From positions 62,001-126,000 of the forward strand of contig JAFDVK010000032.1 in assembly GCA_018269005.1 (NCBI GenBank): a stretch of 64,000 nucleotides of DNA, read 5' to 3'. The notes under the pieces were generated by a model. That model was not told where the DNA came from, searched no databases, and worked only from the letters and a program-made list of their open reading frames with translations. Made by a program: the position numbers and the translations under genes. Positions 50,951 through 59,955 of the stretch are shown here, piece by piece. Origin of the DNA: Acidobacteriota bacterium (GTDB lineage Bacteria; Acidobacteriota; Blastocatellia; Pyrinomonadales; Pyrinomonadaceae). How positions within the stretch are numbered: position 1 is the stretch's first letter; each line of letters starts with the position of its first letter.

Positions 50951-53185
50951 CTATTTCCCCCTTTGAGCTTCGCTCAAACTCGCTCCCTTACGCACTTGCC
51001 CCAATATCGGAAGCTCACGCGACGCGATCTTTTCGATCTTGGCGGCACACGCCTTGAATTCCGGTATCTTTGACACCGGATCAAGCTTTGCGTTGGTCAA
51101 AAGATTCGCGGCCTTTGCATCTCCCCAATGGTAGGGAATAAAGATCGTATCCTTTCGGATCGTCTTTACGACGAGAGCCGGAAAGATCCCTTCACCGCGC
51201 CTAGAAATAACTTTTACGTTCTCGCCGTCCACAATGCCCATCTTCGCGGCGGTCTCCGGGTGGATCTCTACATACGGTTCCGGACATTGCTGAACAAGGA
51301 ATCCGATGCGCCTTGTTTGATTTCCGGACAGATACTGATAGACGACACGTCCGGTCGTAAGAGAAAGCGGGTACTCGTCATCAGGTACTTCGGCCGGACC
51401 CTTGTATTCGATCGCAAAAAACTTCGCCCTTCCGTCCGGGTGATAGAATTTCTTGTCCTCGAACATTCTCGGTGTACCTTTACTTTCTTCTGTGGGACAA
51501 GGCCACATCACACCGTTCTGTGCGTCGATCTTTTCGTATGTGATGCCATAGTAGTCAGCCTTACCGCCTTTGGAGGCTTCACGAAGTTCGTTGAATATCT
51601 CCCGCGGTGAATCAAACTGAAAATACTTTTCACGTCCCATCCGGCGCGCTATCTCTTTGGCTATCCACCAGTCGGGCCTTGTTTCACCGATCGGGTCTAT
51701 CGCTTTATTGATCTTCACGACCCGTGCTTCCGCGCTTGCTGTCACGCCTTCATCTTCTGCCCACGTTGTTGTCGGTAGAACGACATCCGCGAATCTGGAT
51801 GACTCCGACATAAAGAAGTCTATATTGACGTAAAATTCCAGCCCCTCGAGTGATCGTTGGATCGCATTAACGTCGGGCAGCGAGACCATACCGTTATTAC
51901 AAGTGGAAATAAGGGCTTTGATCTCGCCTTCCCGCATCTTTTCGTACATCTCAACGACCGAGACGCCGGCCTCCGGCAGTTCGTCCTCTGGCAATCCCCA
52001 GAACTCGCACATATGTTTGCGGTCTTCCGGGTTTGTCATCGAACGCTGACCCGGCAGCTGGTCCGCCTTTTGTCCATGTTCGCGACCGCCTTGGCCATTT
52101 CCCTGGCCAGTAATTGTTCCGTAGCCTCGACCGGGCTCGCCTATCTTGCCTGTTGCAAGGACAATGTTTATGTAGCTCAAGACGTTATCAACGCCGTTCG
52201 AATGATGCTCGATACCGCGGGCGTGGAGGATCATTCCCGTTCGAGCTTGGCCATAAAGGATAGCGGCCTTTTCAATTTTGGCGGGATCGATTCCAGAGAG
52301 TTCACCAGCCCTCGAAGGTGGATATTTATCGATGACAGCCTTCACAGCATCCCAGTCATTGGTGTGCTTTGAGATGAATTCCTCGTCGATAAGGCCTTCG
52401 CGAATAATGACGTTCAAGAGGCCATTAGCCACAGCGACATCGGTCCCCGGCTTGAGCTGCAAATGTATGTCGCCTTGGCGCGCAGTTGCGGTCGCTCGCG
52501 GGTCGATCACGATCCAGCTGCCTCCATTGTCGCGTTGCTGCCAAAGATATTTGTTGAGTATCGGGAAGGTCTCTGCGCAGTTCGAGCCCGCTATCATCAA
52601 GACCTCGGCGAGCGGAATGTCGTCCCATGAGTTTGCAACGCGGTCAACGCCGAATGCTTTATTGTTTCCGGCGGCGGCGCTGACCATGCACAGACGGCCG
52701 TTGTAGTCGACATAGCGCGTACCGAGTCCGAGTCGTGCGAACTTGCCCATCACATACGTTTTTTCGGTAGTCAAGGAAGAACCGGAATACACACCGACCG
52801 CATTCTTGCCGTGTTTTGCCTGGATCTCCTTTATACGCGAAACAACGAGATCGAGAGCATCATCCCAAGTCGCACGCTCGAAGACACCATTCTTCTTGAC
52901 GAGCGGGTAACGCAGGCGGTCAGGATGATGTATCTGAAGATAGGCCGTTACACCCTTTGGGCAAAGCTTGCCCTCATTTACCGGAAAGTCATATCTTGGC
53001 TCAAAGCCAATGACCTCCTCATTGGACACCAATAGATTCATGCCACACTGGACGCCGCAGTATGGGCAATGTGTCGGCACCGCCCGATCGATCTTTCGGT
53101 CAGCAAGCCAACCATCGATCGGCGCGTCGTAGAGGTGCGGGCCGTATTTATCGACTATCTCACCAAGATTCTCAACTTTAGACAT
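50951..53185 (-). CDS. Molybdopterin oxidoreductase, NasC/assimilatory nitrate reductase-like catalytic subunit
   Basis: A 744-residue Mo-bisMGD protein. The [4Fe-4S] ligands are Cys40, Cys43, Cys47 and Cys75 (CPYCGVQCG...GKLCPKG). The molybdenum ligand is probably Cys166 (YNGRLCMVSA). GQGNGQGGREHGQKADQLPG is characteristic of Bacillus-type NasC and formate-dehydrogenase-like relatives. No Tat signal, so it is cytoplasmic. Nitrate is my favoured substrate because of family and neighbours, but formate or another oxyanion cannot be excluded. ATG 53185 overlaps the cytochrome b gene by 8 bases. Confidence 0.85.
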   Translation of the reverse strand: MSKVENLGEIVDKYGPHLYDAPIDGWLADRKIDRAVPTHCPYCGVQCGMNLLVSNEEVIGFEPRYDFPVNEGKLCPKGVTAYLQIHHPDRLRYPLVKKNGVFERATWDDALDLVVSRIKEIQAKHGKNAVGVYSGSSLTTEKTYVMGKFARLGLGTRYVDYNGRLCMVSAAAGNNKAFGVDRVANSWDDIPLAEVLMIAGSNCAETFPILNKYLWQQRDNGGSWIVIDPRATATARQGDIHLQLKPGTDVAVANGLLNVIIREGLIDEEFISKHTNDWDAVKAVIDKYPPSRAGELSGIDPAKIEKAAILYGQARTGMILHARGIEHHSNGVDNVLSYINIVLATGKIGEPGRGYGTITGQGNGQGGREHGQKADQLPGQRSMTNPEDRKHMCEFWGLPEDELPEAGVSVVEMYEKMREGEIKALISTCNNGMVSLPDVNAIQRSLEGLEFYVNIDFFMSESSRFADVVLPTTTWAEDEGVTASAEARVVKINKAIDPIGETRPDWWIAKEIARRMGREKYFQFDSPREIFNELREASKGGKADYYGITYEKIDAQNGVMWPCPTEESKGTPRMFEDKKFYHPDGRAKFFAIEYKGPAEVPDDEYPLSLTTGRVVYQYLSGNQTRRIGFLVQQCPEPYVEIHPETAAKMGIVDGENVKVISRRGEGIFPALVVKTIRKDTIFIPYHWGDAKAANLLTNAKLDPVSKIPEFKACAAKIEKIASRELPILGQVRKGASLSEAQRGK

Positions 53186-54266
53186 TCGGTCCTCCGACTC
53201 TGGAGCCAAAAAAGACAGGTTCAGCCTTATCAGGGGCCTTTGCATATGCGAGCCCGCGCATCACACGCTTGCACCGCGGGCAGTAATCCTGCAGGGTGTG
53301 GCCATTCTTCAAGCGATAATCATACCCAAGTTCGTTGACAAGCACTTTGAGATCGTCCATCCACATCTTACCGACAAAGCTCGATCTGCAGCGCGGGCAG
53401 ATCGCCTGTTCCATTTCCGCCGATCGATTTTGATAGAGTTCCACGCCGACCGATGCGGGTCTTTGAACGATATGGAACAGCTTCCCGAACGGCAGGAAAA
53501 ACAGCGTCATTACGACTAGGGCCTGGTGAGACAGCGATATGAAGGAATACATATAGCCCTGGAACCAGAGACTCGAGGCCGTCAGCATCAGCCCCGAGAC
53601 CGAGATCGCGATAAGAAGCAGATGCGGAACGAAATCCAACAGGAATTGCTGAAGGGCTATCGCACCGCGGTCATTCAGACGTCGATGGATCGCGATCGCG
53701 CAGCCGATCATTACCATCACGGCGGAGATGTCTAGCCCGTGGAAAGTGATCCATGCGATCAGACTTCGGCCGTTCATCAGTATCAGCGGAAATCCAAACA
53801 AGTGGGCCCGATAGCCCATGTCGCCTTCGAGCGTGAAATGCACCCAGCCAAATACGAGCGGGAAAGTGATTGCCGCCGCAAGGATACAGCCCCACATGAT
53901 AAAAAAGTGCATTATCCAGCGTTGACGTGCACGCTTAAATATAAAGCGTTGCTCGACAAGGTTAGTTGCGATGCTCCCAACCGCACTCTTTGCACTCTTA
54001 CCGAATTTTTTGCGATTGAAGAAAAGCTGGAGCCCGCGTTTGAAATAGATCCTGGTTGCGGGCCTTTGAAGCCACACTGCGTACCGAAACGCGATCGCGC
54101 CAAAGGCAACGACACTTGCGATCGTATATCCAAAGAGAGCCGAATCGAAATTCTCAAGATTTCGCGAGCCGATAATGACTAGGGCGGTAAGGACGATGGA
54201 CGAGACCAGACCAATAATGGTCGGGTTTCTATAACTAAGCTTCTGCGGAGTTGGCCGTGCCTCCAT
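53178..54266 (-). CDS. NarI/DsrM/HdrE-like cytochrome b with C-terminal zinc-ribbon-like tail
   Basis: A 362-residue inner-membrane protein with about six helices. Candidate haem histidines occur in RWIMHFFIMWG, VHFTLEGDMGYRAH, WITFHGLD and SLSHQALVVMTLFFLPFGKLFH. The last 85 residues are cytoplasmic and hold two CPRC motifs (ICPRCRSSFVG, YCPRCKRVMRG), a possible zinc ribbon or rubredoxin-like site rare in NarI-type subunits. It is the first gene of the seven-gene operon and should oxidise quinol for the ferredoxin and molybdenum subunits. An Fnr-type promoter lies about 110-150 bases upstream. Confidence 0.8.
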   Translation of the reverse strand: MEARPTPQKLSYRNPTIIGLVSSIVLTALVIIGSRNLENFDSALFGYTIASVVAFGAIAFRYAVWLQRPATRIYFKRGLQLFFNRKKFGKSAKSAVGSIATNLVEQRFIFKRARQRWIMHFFIMWGCILAAAITFPLVFGWVHFTLEGDMGYRAHLFGFPLILMNGRSLIAWITFHGLDISAVMVMIGCAIAIHRRLNDRGAIALQQFLLDFVPHLLLIAISVSGLMLTASSLWFQGYMYSFISLSHQALVVMTLFFLPFGKLFHIVQRPASVGVELYQNRSAEMEQAICPRCRSSFVGKMWMDDLKVLVNELGYDYRLKNGHTLQDYCPRCKRVMRGLAYAKAPDKAEPVFFGSRVGGPNV

Positions 54267-54377
54267 TTCGCTCTCCCTCCTGCGGATTGGCAGGACAAAC
54301 CTTGTAAAAGACCGATCCGAACTCGTCGGATCGCCTCGGGACTAACAGCTTCCAAACACCAGATTCTACACCTTAGT

Positions 54378-54420
54378 TATATATCACTCCGGGCTAAGTA
54401 CAAAATATGACAAAAGTCAT
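54378..54420 (-). promoter_or_regulatory. Fnr/FixK-type activated promoter of the Rieske-molybdoenzyme operon
   Basis: The palindrome ATGACAAAAGTCAT (54407-54420) fits TGA-C/T-N4-G/A-TCA, the FixK/Fnr consensus core. On the minus strand a TATATA -10 box (54383-54378) follows. Its placement puts the palindrome centre at about -42.5 from the expected transcription start, almost exactly the class II position. The start would be near 54371, giving a leader of about 105 bases to ATG 54266. Confidence 0.7.
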
Positions 54421-54505
54421 AAATTTGTCCGATATACCACCGAGGAAGTGCTTATTTCTCAAACGCTTACGGCAGGCAAAGTTGATTCGAAACCTTACAA
54501 AAATG

Positions 54506-55180
54506 TCAGCCTTCGAGGTGAGACGACAATCCATCGATGGAGTCGATCAGGATCTTGCCGCGTACGATCCTAATATCGCCAATTGCGGCAAGATGCCGGA
54601 TCGTCCTAATGGCTGTTTCCGTGGTCAGCCCGGCCATTCTAGCGATATCTTCGCGCCGAAGTTTTACCTTGTGCGGCGGTTCGTCGCTTGATGCAGTAAA
54701 CAAGCGGATGAGTACGCCGGCAATTCTTTGCTCGGCAGAACCACCCGCGAGGGTCCTTATCAGCGCGGTCTTTTGCCGGAGCATCGACGACATCCAACGC
54801 AATAGCGTCAGCGTGAATTCAGGCGACTTCTCAAGAAGCTTGAAGACATCGTTGCGGTGGAGCAGTAAGATCTCGGACTCTTCGAGAGCGTATGCCGACG
54901 CAGGATAAACATCACCATCGACGACCGGAGGAACCGCGAACATCTCGCCCGCACCGAAGATCCCGATTATCACTTCCTTTCCCGGTTCCGGAAACTGCAC
55001 CATCTTCACGCGGCCGTTTAAGATGATCGGCAGATATTCAGCTTCTTCCCCGACGGCAAAAAGCTCTTCGTTCGGGAAATAATGACGGTGGTTACCGTGC
55101 GAAGTCAGGTTCTCTCTGAGTTCGTTGCTCGCCGTCGCGAGTATCGGGTTGACCCGACGGGGATTGTTCGATCTTGTCAT
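54506..55180 (-). CDS. Crp/Fnr-family transcriptional regulator
   Basis: A 224-residue protein. The cyclic-nucleotide-binding-type sensor domain (about 30-150, YFPNEELFAVGEEAEYLPIILNG) is followed by a Crp-type helix-turn-helix (REDIARMAGLTTETAIRTIRHL). The recognition helix keeps the Glu and Arg that read TGA half-sites. There are no clustered cysteines as in Fnr, so it is more like Dnr/NnrR or another haem or ligand-sensing type. It ends 239 bases upstream of the molybdoenzyme operon, whose gap carries a matching palindrome. ATG 55180 is chosen; a start at 55195 is possible. Confidence 0.88.
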   Translation of the reverse strand: MTRSNNPRRVNPILATASNELRENLTSHGNHRHYFPNEELFAVGEEAEYLPIILNGRVKMVQFPEPGKEVIIGIFGAGEMFAVPPVVDGDVYPASAYALEESEILLLHRNDVFKLLEKSPEFTLTLLRWMSSMLRQKTALIRTLAGGSAEQRIAGVLIRLFTASSDEPPHKVKLRREDIARMAGLTTETAIRTIRHLAAIGDIRIVRGKILIDSIDGLSSHLEG

Positions 55181-55335
55181 TAGTCCAACGGCCAAGAAGA
55201 TTGATCGGCAGGATCAGCATCTTGCGACCGATAAACCTATTTTGCACCGCGCCGAGCTGATACGGTAATTTGGAAGTTGAGATTCTTTGTAAAAGCAATC
55301 AACGCCTCGCATTTTTGCGACGCTCTCAACAAGAT

Positions 55336-55749
55336 ATGGTTGCAGCAATTTCCTTCTTTTGGGCGGGAATGATCTTAGCGATCTCGTTTGTCGAAGCGCC
55401 GCTCAAGTTTCGCGCTCCGGGAATAACCCCGGCGCTTGGCTTGGGCATCGGCAAACGCGTTTTCACCGCGCTCAATCGTATCGAGATCGCCTTTGCCATC
55501 ATTGTTGTCGCAACTGCTGCGTTGACACGACGTTCATTCGACTGGCCGATCGGTATGCTCTCTATTGTGATCGTGATGCTGGTCGTGCAGACGATCTGGC
55601 TGCTCCCGAAGCTGGTTCGCCGAGCAGACGCGGTCATTGCGGGCGAAAACCCACCCAAAGGCCGTCTTCACGTCGCCTTCATCGCTGTCGAATCAGCAAA
55701 ACTCATCCTTCTCATTGCTGCCGGCGTCGGGCAAACGATAAAAGGTTAG
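55336..55749 (+). CDS. Small four-helix integral membrane protein
   Basis: About 137 residues with four membrane helices, starting FFWAGMILAISFVEAPLKFRAPG. This resembles DUF4149-like small membrane proteins, a call I hold loosely. No active-site residues are evident. The frame is open upstream to TTG 55270; the ATG at 55336 places the first helix near the N-terminus. It stands alone, divergent from the Crp/Fnr gene and convergent with a hydrolase gene. Confidence 0.6.
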   Translation: MVAAISFFWAGMILAISFVEAPLKFRAPGITPALGLGIGKRVFTALNRIEIAFAIIVVATAALTRRSFDWPIGMLSIVIVMLVVQTIWLLPKLVRRADAVIAGENPPKGRLHVAFIAVESAKLILLIAAGVGQTIKG

Positions 55750-55768
55750 GCTTCCAAGATTTTGTCGC

Positions 55769-56701
55769 CTACTTCTTCTGCGGCTCTGCGTTGAGAAAAT
55801 CCCCGATCATTGGAATGATGATGGCCATGCGGTACATCAGCGTTACGTGGGTAGTGTTGGGGATGATGGCGAGCCGCGATTCCGACCGTGGCATCATATC
55901 GCCATGGATATGGCCGCCGCCTTTGAGGCTGTACATTTCCGCAATGTGCTCGATCCGCACGCCGTCGGCATCGCCGAAGATGAAGAACATCGGCGCCTTT
56001 GTGGCCTTGAATTTCTCGGCACCGAAATCATATGGCCGCATAGCCGCCGCTTTGATGTGATTTACAAAATCAGGGAATTTGTCGGGCGTCGGGCTCAGGC
56101 GTTTATATTCGGCTTCCATCGGAGTGCCTTTGAAAAGTTCCCATGTGAACGACGGCCAAAAGTCGTTAGCTTCCTTGACCCAACCGTCGCGGCGGATGAC
56201 GGCTGACAGGACGACAACCTTCCGAACCTTTTCCGGATGCCGGATCGCCGTTTGCATCGCAACACCGCCGCCTAAGCTGTATCCGACAACATCCGCACGT
56301 CCGATCGTGAGATAATCGAGCAACGCAGCCACATCGTCCGAGAGATTTTCATAAGTAATATCGCGATTGATGTCGCCCGTCCGCCCATGTCCCTGCATCT
56401 CGACCGCGATCACCTTGCGCGTCTTGGCAAGCTCGTTGATCAACACACTCCAGTTGTCGTCCGAGACCGTCATAAATGCCCCGTGCAGCAGCACCACAGG
56501 CTCGCCCGTCCCGTGAATCTCGTAATACATCTTCAGCCCGTTAACAGGCGCATAACCGGTCGTTGGTTTTTGCTGTGCGGATACAACGCCCGACGCAAGC
56601 AGTGTCAGGAGCATCGATACCGTCAGAACCAGGAGCGATAGCGACTGGGTTTTTCTGGTATCCGCATTTTTCGAGTTAGAAAAGATCCTATTGTTTAGCA
56701 T
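55769..56701 (-). CDS. Exported alpha/beta-hydrolase, second paralogue
   Basis: A 310-residue protein. The signal peptide ([23 protein letters not shown]) is followed by [22 protein letters not shown], the nucleophile motif [19 protein letters not shown] (aspartate) and IPNTTHVTL (histidine). It is a clear paralogue of the 41426-42352 hydrolase, although the oxyanion segment differs (HGAFMTVSD against HGGGSTIGT). Substrate unknown. ATG 56701 follows GGAG; an alternative ATG at 56731 lacks one. Confidence 0.78.
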   Translation of the reverse strand: MLNNRIFSNSKNADTRKTQSLSLLVLTVSMLLTLLASGVVSAQQKPTTGYAPVNGLKMYYEIHGTGEPVVLLHGAFMTVSDDNWSVLINELAKTRKVIAVEMQGHGRTGDINRDITYENLSDDVAALLDYLTIGRADVVGYSLGGGVAMQTAIRHPEKVRKVVVLSAVIRRDGWVKEANDFWPSFTWELFKGTPMEAEYKRLSPTPDKFPDFVNHIKAAAMRPYDFGAEKFKATKAPMFFIFGDADGVRIEHIAEMYSLKGGGHIHGDMMPRSESRLAIIPNTTHVTLMYRMAIIIPMIGDFLNAEPQKK

Positions 56702-56806
56702 CTCCGTGTCTCCAAGTTGTTTATTGATCATCGTTAAAGAACCCAGTCGGTTCTGGGGTCACAGATCGCCCAGTGCTAAAGCCGTCGCTCCCGGTTCTGA
56801 CGGCTC

Positions 56807-57412
56807 TTACTCATCCTCTTCTATCTGAGGTCCGCCGCCGGATTTTACGTCGCCGTCGCGTTCGTAGGACGCGATGATGACGCCGTTCGGGCTGACCTGG
56901 CTGTTGGTGACCCTGAATGACGCCGGAATCGTGCCGTCGGCGAAGAGGCGTTTACCGGGGCCTAGCGTGATGGGGAAGATCATCAACTCGAGGCCATCGA
57001 CGAGATCGTTCCTGAACAGCGTCTGGAGCATATCGGCGCTTCCCATTACGTGCAGATCGGGGCCGTCGGTTTGTTTTAGCTCTCGGACGTTTTCCGCAAG
57101 GTCGTCGCTCAAAAAGACGGTCGGCTGCCAATCGCTCTCGCTACGCGTGTTCGAGGCAACGTACTTCGTCGCGGTCATACAGTTCGGCCAGAAGTTCGAG
57201 TGCGTCGGCCAATACGTCTCCCACGCGGCAAACGTCTTGCGTCCCAGCAGCAGATCGACCGGCTTCGCCAGTCGCTCCTGCACAACCGCTCCCGTCGCCT
57301 CGTCCGCATAGCCAAAAAACCACCCGCCATGCTTAAACCCGTCGCCGTCATTCTCCTCGTTCTGTATCACGCCATCAAGCGTCATAAATTCACATGCAAT
57401 TATTTTTCTCAT
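56807..57412 (-). CDS. RibD C-terminal/dihydrofolate-reductase-like protein
   Basis: A 201-residue protein of the RibD_C (YwjB/YyaP) fold. [73 protein letters not shown] are typical. Family members bind NADPH and reduce unknown pterin- or flavin-like substrates. It stands between an exported hydrolase and an M19 peptidase without clear operon mates. A distant relative is at 62594-63148. The acidic tail (PQIEEDE) is unremarkable. Confidence 0.85.
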   Translation of the reverse strand: MRKIIACEFMTLDGVIQNEENDGDGFKHGGWFFGYADEATGAVVQERLAKPVDLLLGRKTFAAWETYWPTHSNFWPNCMTATKYVASNTRSESDWQPTVFLSDDLAENVRELKQTDGPDLHVMGSADMLQTLFRNDLVDGLELMIFPITLGPGKRLFADGTIPASFRVTNSQVSPNGVIIASYERDGDVKSGGGPQIEEDE

Positions 57413-57448
57413 AATTTTGTCCTTTCGTGTGGCGAAAAAATGGTCATC

Positions 57449-58693
57449 TTATCGCCGTGAAGTTTTCTTCGACCCTTCTGACACTTTCTCGATCTCGCCG
57501 AATACTCTCAAAAGGTTCAACCCAGTAATTTGCCGTAGTTCCTTTTCGCTCCAGCCACGGCGTGCGAGTTCGGTCAACAGGTTTGGAAATGTCGAAACAT
57601 CTTCCAAGCCGGGAATCGGAAAATCCATGCCATCATAGTCGCCGCCGATACCGATGTGCTCAACGCCTATCAATTGTTTTACGTAGTCGAAATGATCCGC
57701 GACATCGGCAACTGACACTCGCGGCATCGGATTTTTTGATTCCCACTCCGCCATGACATGTTTGAGGAATGCCTTGTCGTCGGGCGATTTTTTCTTGGTG
57801 GCGAAATAGATTTCGTCGCCCTCTTTCATCCATCTTCCAAACTGGTTCGTGACATGATCCGCCACCATATCGAGCATTATCATTCCGCCGTTCGCTTTGA
57901 GCCGAAGCAATACATCGTCCGGCACGTTTCGGTTTACATTCGCTAAGCCACGCGCATTGCTATGCGAAAAAATAACCGGTGCTTTTGTCAGGTCGAGTAT
58001 ATCGCTCATCGTTTTGGGCGAGATATGGCTCATGTCGATCAGGATTCCGAGATCGTTCATTCGCTTGACTAGCTGTTTGCCGTTTTCGGAAAGCCCATTG
58101 TTGCGTGGTTCGTCATCGCTCCCGTCGCCAAACGGCCCTGTCATATAAGTGAACGTCATGCATCTCAGGCCGAGGTTGTACAGAAGGTCGAGCTTAGAAA
58201 TGTCGCCCTTTAGCTTCTCCGAATCCTCCATCGTGAGTAGCAGAGCGATCTTTCCCGACCGCATCGCCCGCCGCATGCCAGCGGTTGTCGTGACCACTTG
58301 TAGATCGTTCGGATAGGACTTTTCGAGCAGATAGGCGAAAGCAGATTCCCTCGATGCGTCGAAGACGTCCGAACCAAACACATTTAACAATACGCCGCCG
58401 ACACCGCCCTTTCGCCAGCGCGGTATATCGGTCTGGCCCTTGGTGACACGATCGATCGGATAGTCTTCAACACCTTGCGGACACTTCGGCAGCTTCTTGT
58501 AATCGCACCCGAAATACCAAGCAAAAAGATCGTTGTGACCGTCTATGATCGGCGAGGCTTTTAGTACCTTGCTAACAACCTTCCGAGCCTCGGCCTCTGT
58601 TTTAGTATACGCACGGTTTGTCTGACCGGCGGCTGAAACGCTTAACATTGCGAGCAAAAGCGCTATTGATGTCGACACCGCAACCTTTCTCAT
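57449..58693 (-). CDS. Membrane dipeptidase (renal dipeptidase, peptidase family M19)
   Basis: A 414-residue protein with a signal peptide (about 1-23). Zinc ligands and family motifs are PIIDGHNDLFAW, LTMEDSEKL, LIDMSHISPKTM, PVIFSHSNARGL and GIGGDYDGM. M19 enzymes cleave dipeptides with a wide range, including D-amino-acid and beta-lactam-like bonds. It should act in the periplasm and may supply amino acids from peptides. No operon partner is clear. Confidence 0.9.
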   Translation of the reverse strand: MRKVAVSTSIALLLAMLSVSAAGQTNRAYTKTEAEARKVVSKVLKASPIIDGHNDLFAWYFGCDYKKLPKCPQGVEDYPIDRVTKGQTDIPRWRKGGVGGVLLNVFGSDVFDASRESAFAYLLEKSYPNDLQVVTTTAGMRRAMRSGKIALLLTMEDSEKLKGDISKLDLLYNLGLRCMTFTYMTGPFGDGSDDEPRNNGLSENGKQLVKRMNDLGILIDMSHISPKTMSDILDLTKAPVIFSHSNARGLANVNRNVPDDVLLRLKANGGMIMLDMVADHVTNQFGRWMKEGDEIYFATKKKSPDDKAFLKHVMAEWESKNPMPRVSVADVADHFDYVKQLIGVEHIGIGGDYDGMDFPIPGLEDVSTFPNLLTELARRGWSEKELRQITGLNLLRVFGEIEKVSEGSKKTSRR

Positions 58694-58742
58694 AATTCTG
58701 ATCCTCTTTGGATTTAGGCTTGCACATACTCAAGCATCATCT

Positions 58743-59174
58743 CTATTTTTCATGGCTGTTCTCAAACCCTAATAGTATTGCCGCTTCGAGGACCTCAAGA
58801 TTTATGTCATCTAGTTTCCTGAATCTGATGCAATAGCCGGTGACGGTGGCTTTGCCTAAGGTTTTGCCGTAGGTGTCAGCGAGGTATTTCTTGTCTTCGA
58901 TACCGAGGATATAGACGGAAATGCCGGTTTTGTTGCCGCTCAGGCCGATCTGGTAAAACTCGTTGGTCGTTCCATCGGCGTACTTGTGGTCTCGCGAGCC
59001 GTACCCGATATTCGGGTTCGAGACGACCTTGCCAGCGTCGTTCCTGCCGTCCAGAAACCACAATTTGCATTTTGGCTTGATGCGCAAGATCGTGTCGTGC
59101 AGCTCCTGCATCTCGCCGCGTTTTGGCTCGGGCAGGCTCGCAATGTAGTTTTGGATTTCGCCTTTTACGTTCAT
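58743..59174 (-). CDS. DUF1801 family protein
   Basis: A 143-residue protein of the YdhG-like DUF1801 fold. It has YIASLPEPKRGEMQELHDTI at the start, KPKCKLWFLDGRND and the closing GKATVTGYCIRFRKLDDINL. The family has no settled function and is widespread in soil bacteria near SRPBCC genes, as here. ATG 59174 is chosen over one ten codons upstream because family members begin close to the first helix. Confidence 0.72.
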   Translation of the reverse strand: MNVKGEIQNYIASLPEPKRGEMQELHDTILRIKPKCKLWFLDGRNDAGKVVSNPNIGYGSRDHKYADGTTNEFYQIGLSGNKTGISVYILGIEDKKYLADTYGKTLGKATVTGYCIRFRKLDDINLEVLEAAILLGFENSHEK

Positions 59175-59208
59175 ACAATGCTTCTCATCCGCGTTTCGCG
59201 GCAATTAG

Positions 59209-59398
59209 CCACGCCGTTCACGGCGTGGTCAAGGTTGTCAGGTTTGATCGAAGGGCGTTTTAACGTCCTTATCACCATTGGCTTAAGCCGGCCGATTTTA
59301 AGCCCGTTGAAACGGGCTGTAAGATCTATCGCCGCCTCTACCACGCCGTAAACGACGTGGCTAAGTGCCCTTCGGGAAGCCTCGTGAACGAGGCTTCC
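59209..59398. repeat. Cluster of five REP-like palindromes
   Basis: Five hairpins lie in 190 bases between two genes. They are CCACGCCGT-TC-ACGGCGTGG (59209-59228); AAGGGCGTT-TT-AACGTCCTT (59251-59270, one G-T pair); AGCCCGTT-GA-AACGGGCT (59301-59318); CCACGCCGT-AA-ACGACGTGG (59341-59360, one mismatch); and an 11-base perfect stem at 59375-59398 starting GGAAGCCTCGT. The first and fourth share their left arm. This layout resembles REP/BIME elements moved by RAYT-type transposases. No transposase gene is in the window. It fills most of the 265-base gap. Confidence 0.75.
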
Positions 59399-59439
59399 AC
59401 GAGAACGTCAGCAGTTTTTGATCGCTGTCAAATTTCTAA

Positions 59440-59925
59440 CTACGGCCGTTGTGATAATTTCGTCAGCAGTTCTTCCAAATTCTGCAACTGCACCTTAACG
59501 CCCTCGGTAAACCCGCTTGCAAGGATCATCTCCATACGTTCGAGCGATTCGTTGTAGATCGAGACGCTGACCTTTGTCGTTTCGCCTTGATCGATAAAAA
59601 TGAAGTCCCAATCTGAGCCGGGCAGTTGAAGATTTTCATCGGCGTCGGCAAAGGCATTAAAGAACTTGAAATTGGTTTTCGGCGTGATCGAAGTATATTT
59701 CTGCACCGCCCAACGCTCGCCGCCGTCGGGGCTGACCATCGCGTAAAATCTGCGGCCGCCGACTTCGAAATTGAGCACCTTCGTCCGCGACGCGAAAGGC
59801 TTCGGCGCCCACCACTGGTCAAGCAGTTCGGCCTTCGTATATGCGTCCCACACCAGATTGATACCAGCCGCGAACTCTTTCGTTATCGAGACTGTTTTCG
59901 CCTCTTTATTGACAATAAAATCCAT
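59440..59925 (-). CDS. SRPBCC (AHSA1/START-like) domain protein
   Basis: A 161-residue protein. [47 protein letters not shown] and [21 protein letters not shown] are the AHSA1-type SRPBCC blocks. The fold has a deep pocket for hydrophobic ligands; no function is known for this subgroup. It follows another SRPBCC gene and an ArsR regulator in one minus-strand unit. The frame is open to 60027, but ATG 59925 starts at the domain. Confidence 0.82.
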   Translation of the reverse strand: MDFIVNKEAKTVSITKEFAAGINLVWDAYTKAELLDQWWAPKPFASRTKVLNFEVGGRRFYAMVSPDGGERWAVQKYTSITPKTNFKFFNAFADADENLQLPGSDWDFIFIDQGETTKVSVSIYNESLERMEMILASGFTEGVKVQLQNLEELLTKLSQRP

Positions 59926-59955
59926 TTTACTCCTCACTATATTTTCTCGATTGCC

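Noticed and set aside
53185-53245. Longer N-terminus of the NasC-like protein
   Set aside because: The added residues lie inside the cytochrome b gene and do not resemble a Tat signal; ATG 53185 fits the family start.
59205-59440. CRISPR array
   Set aside because: The palindromes differ in sequence and spacing; there are no identical direct repeats with uniform spacers and no cas genes.
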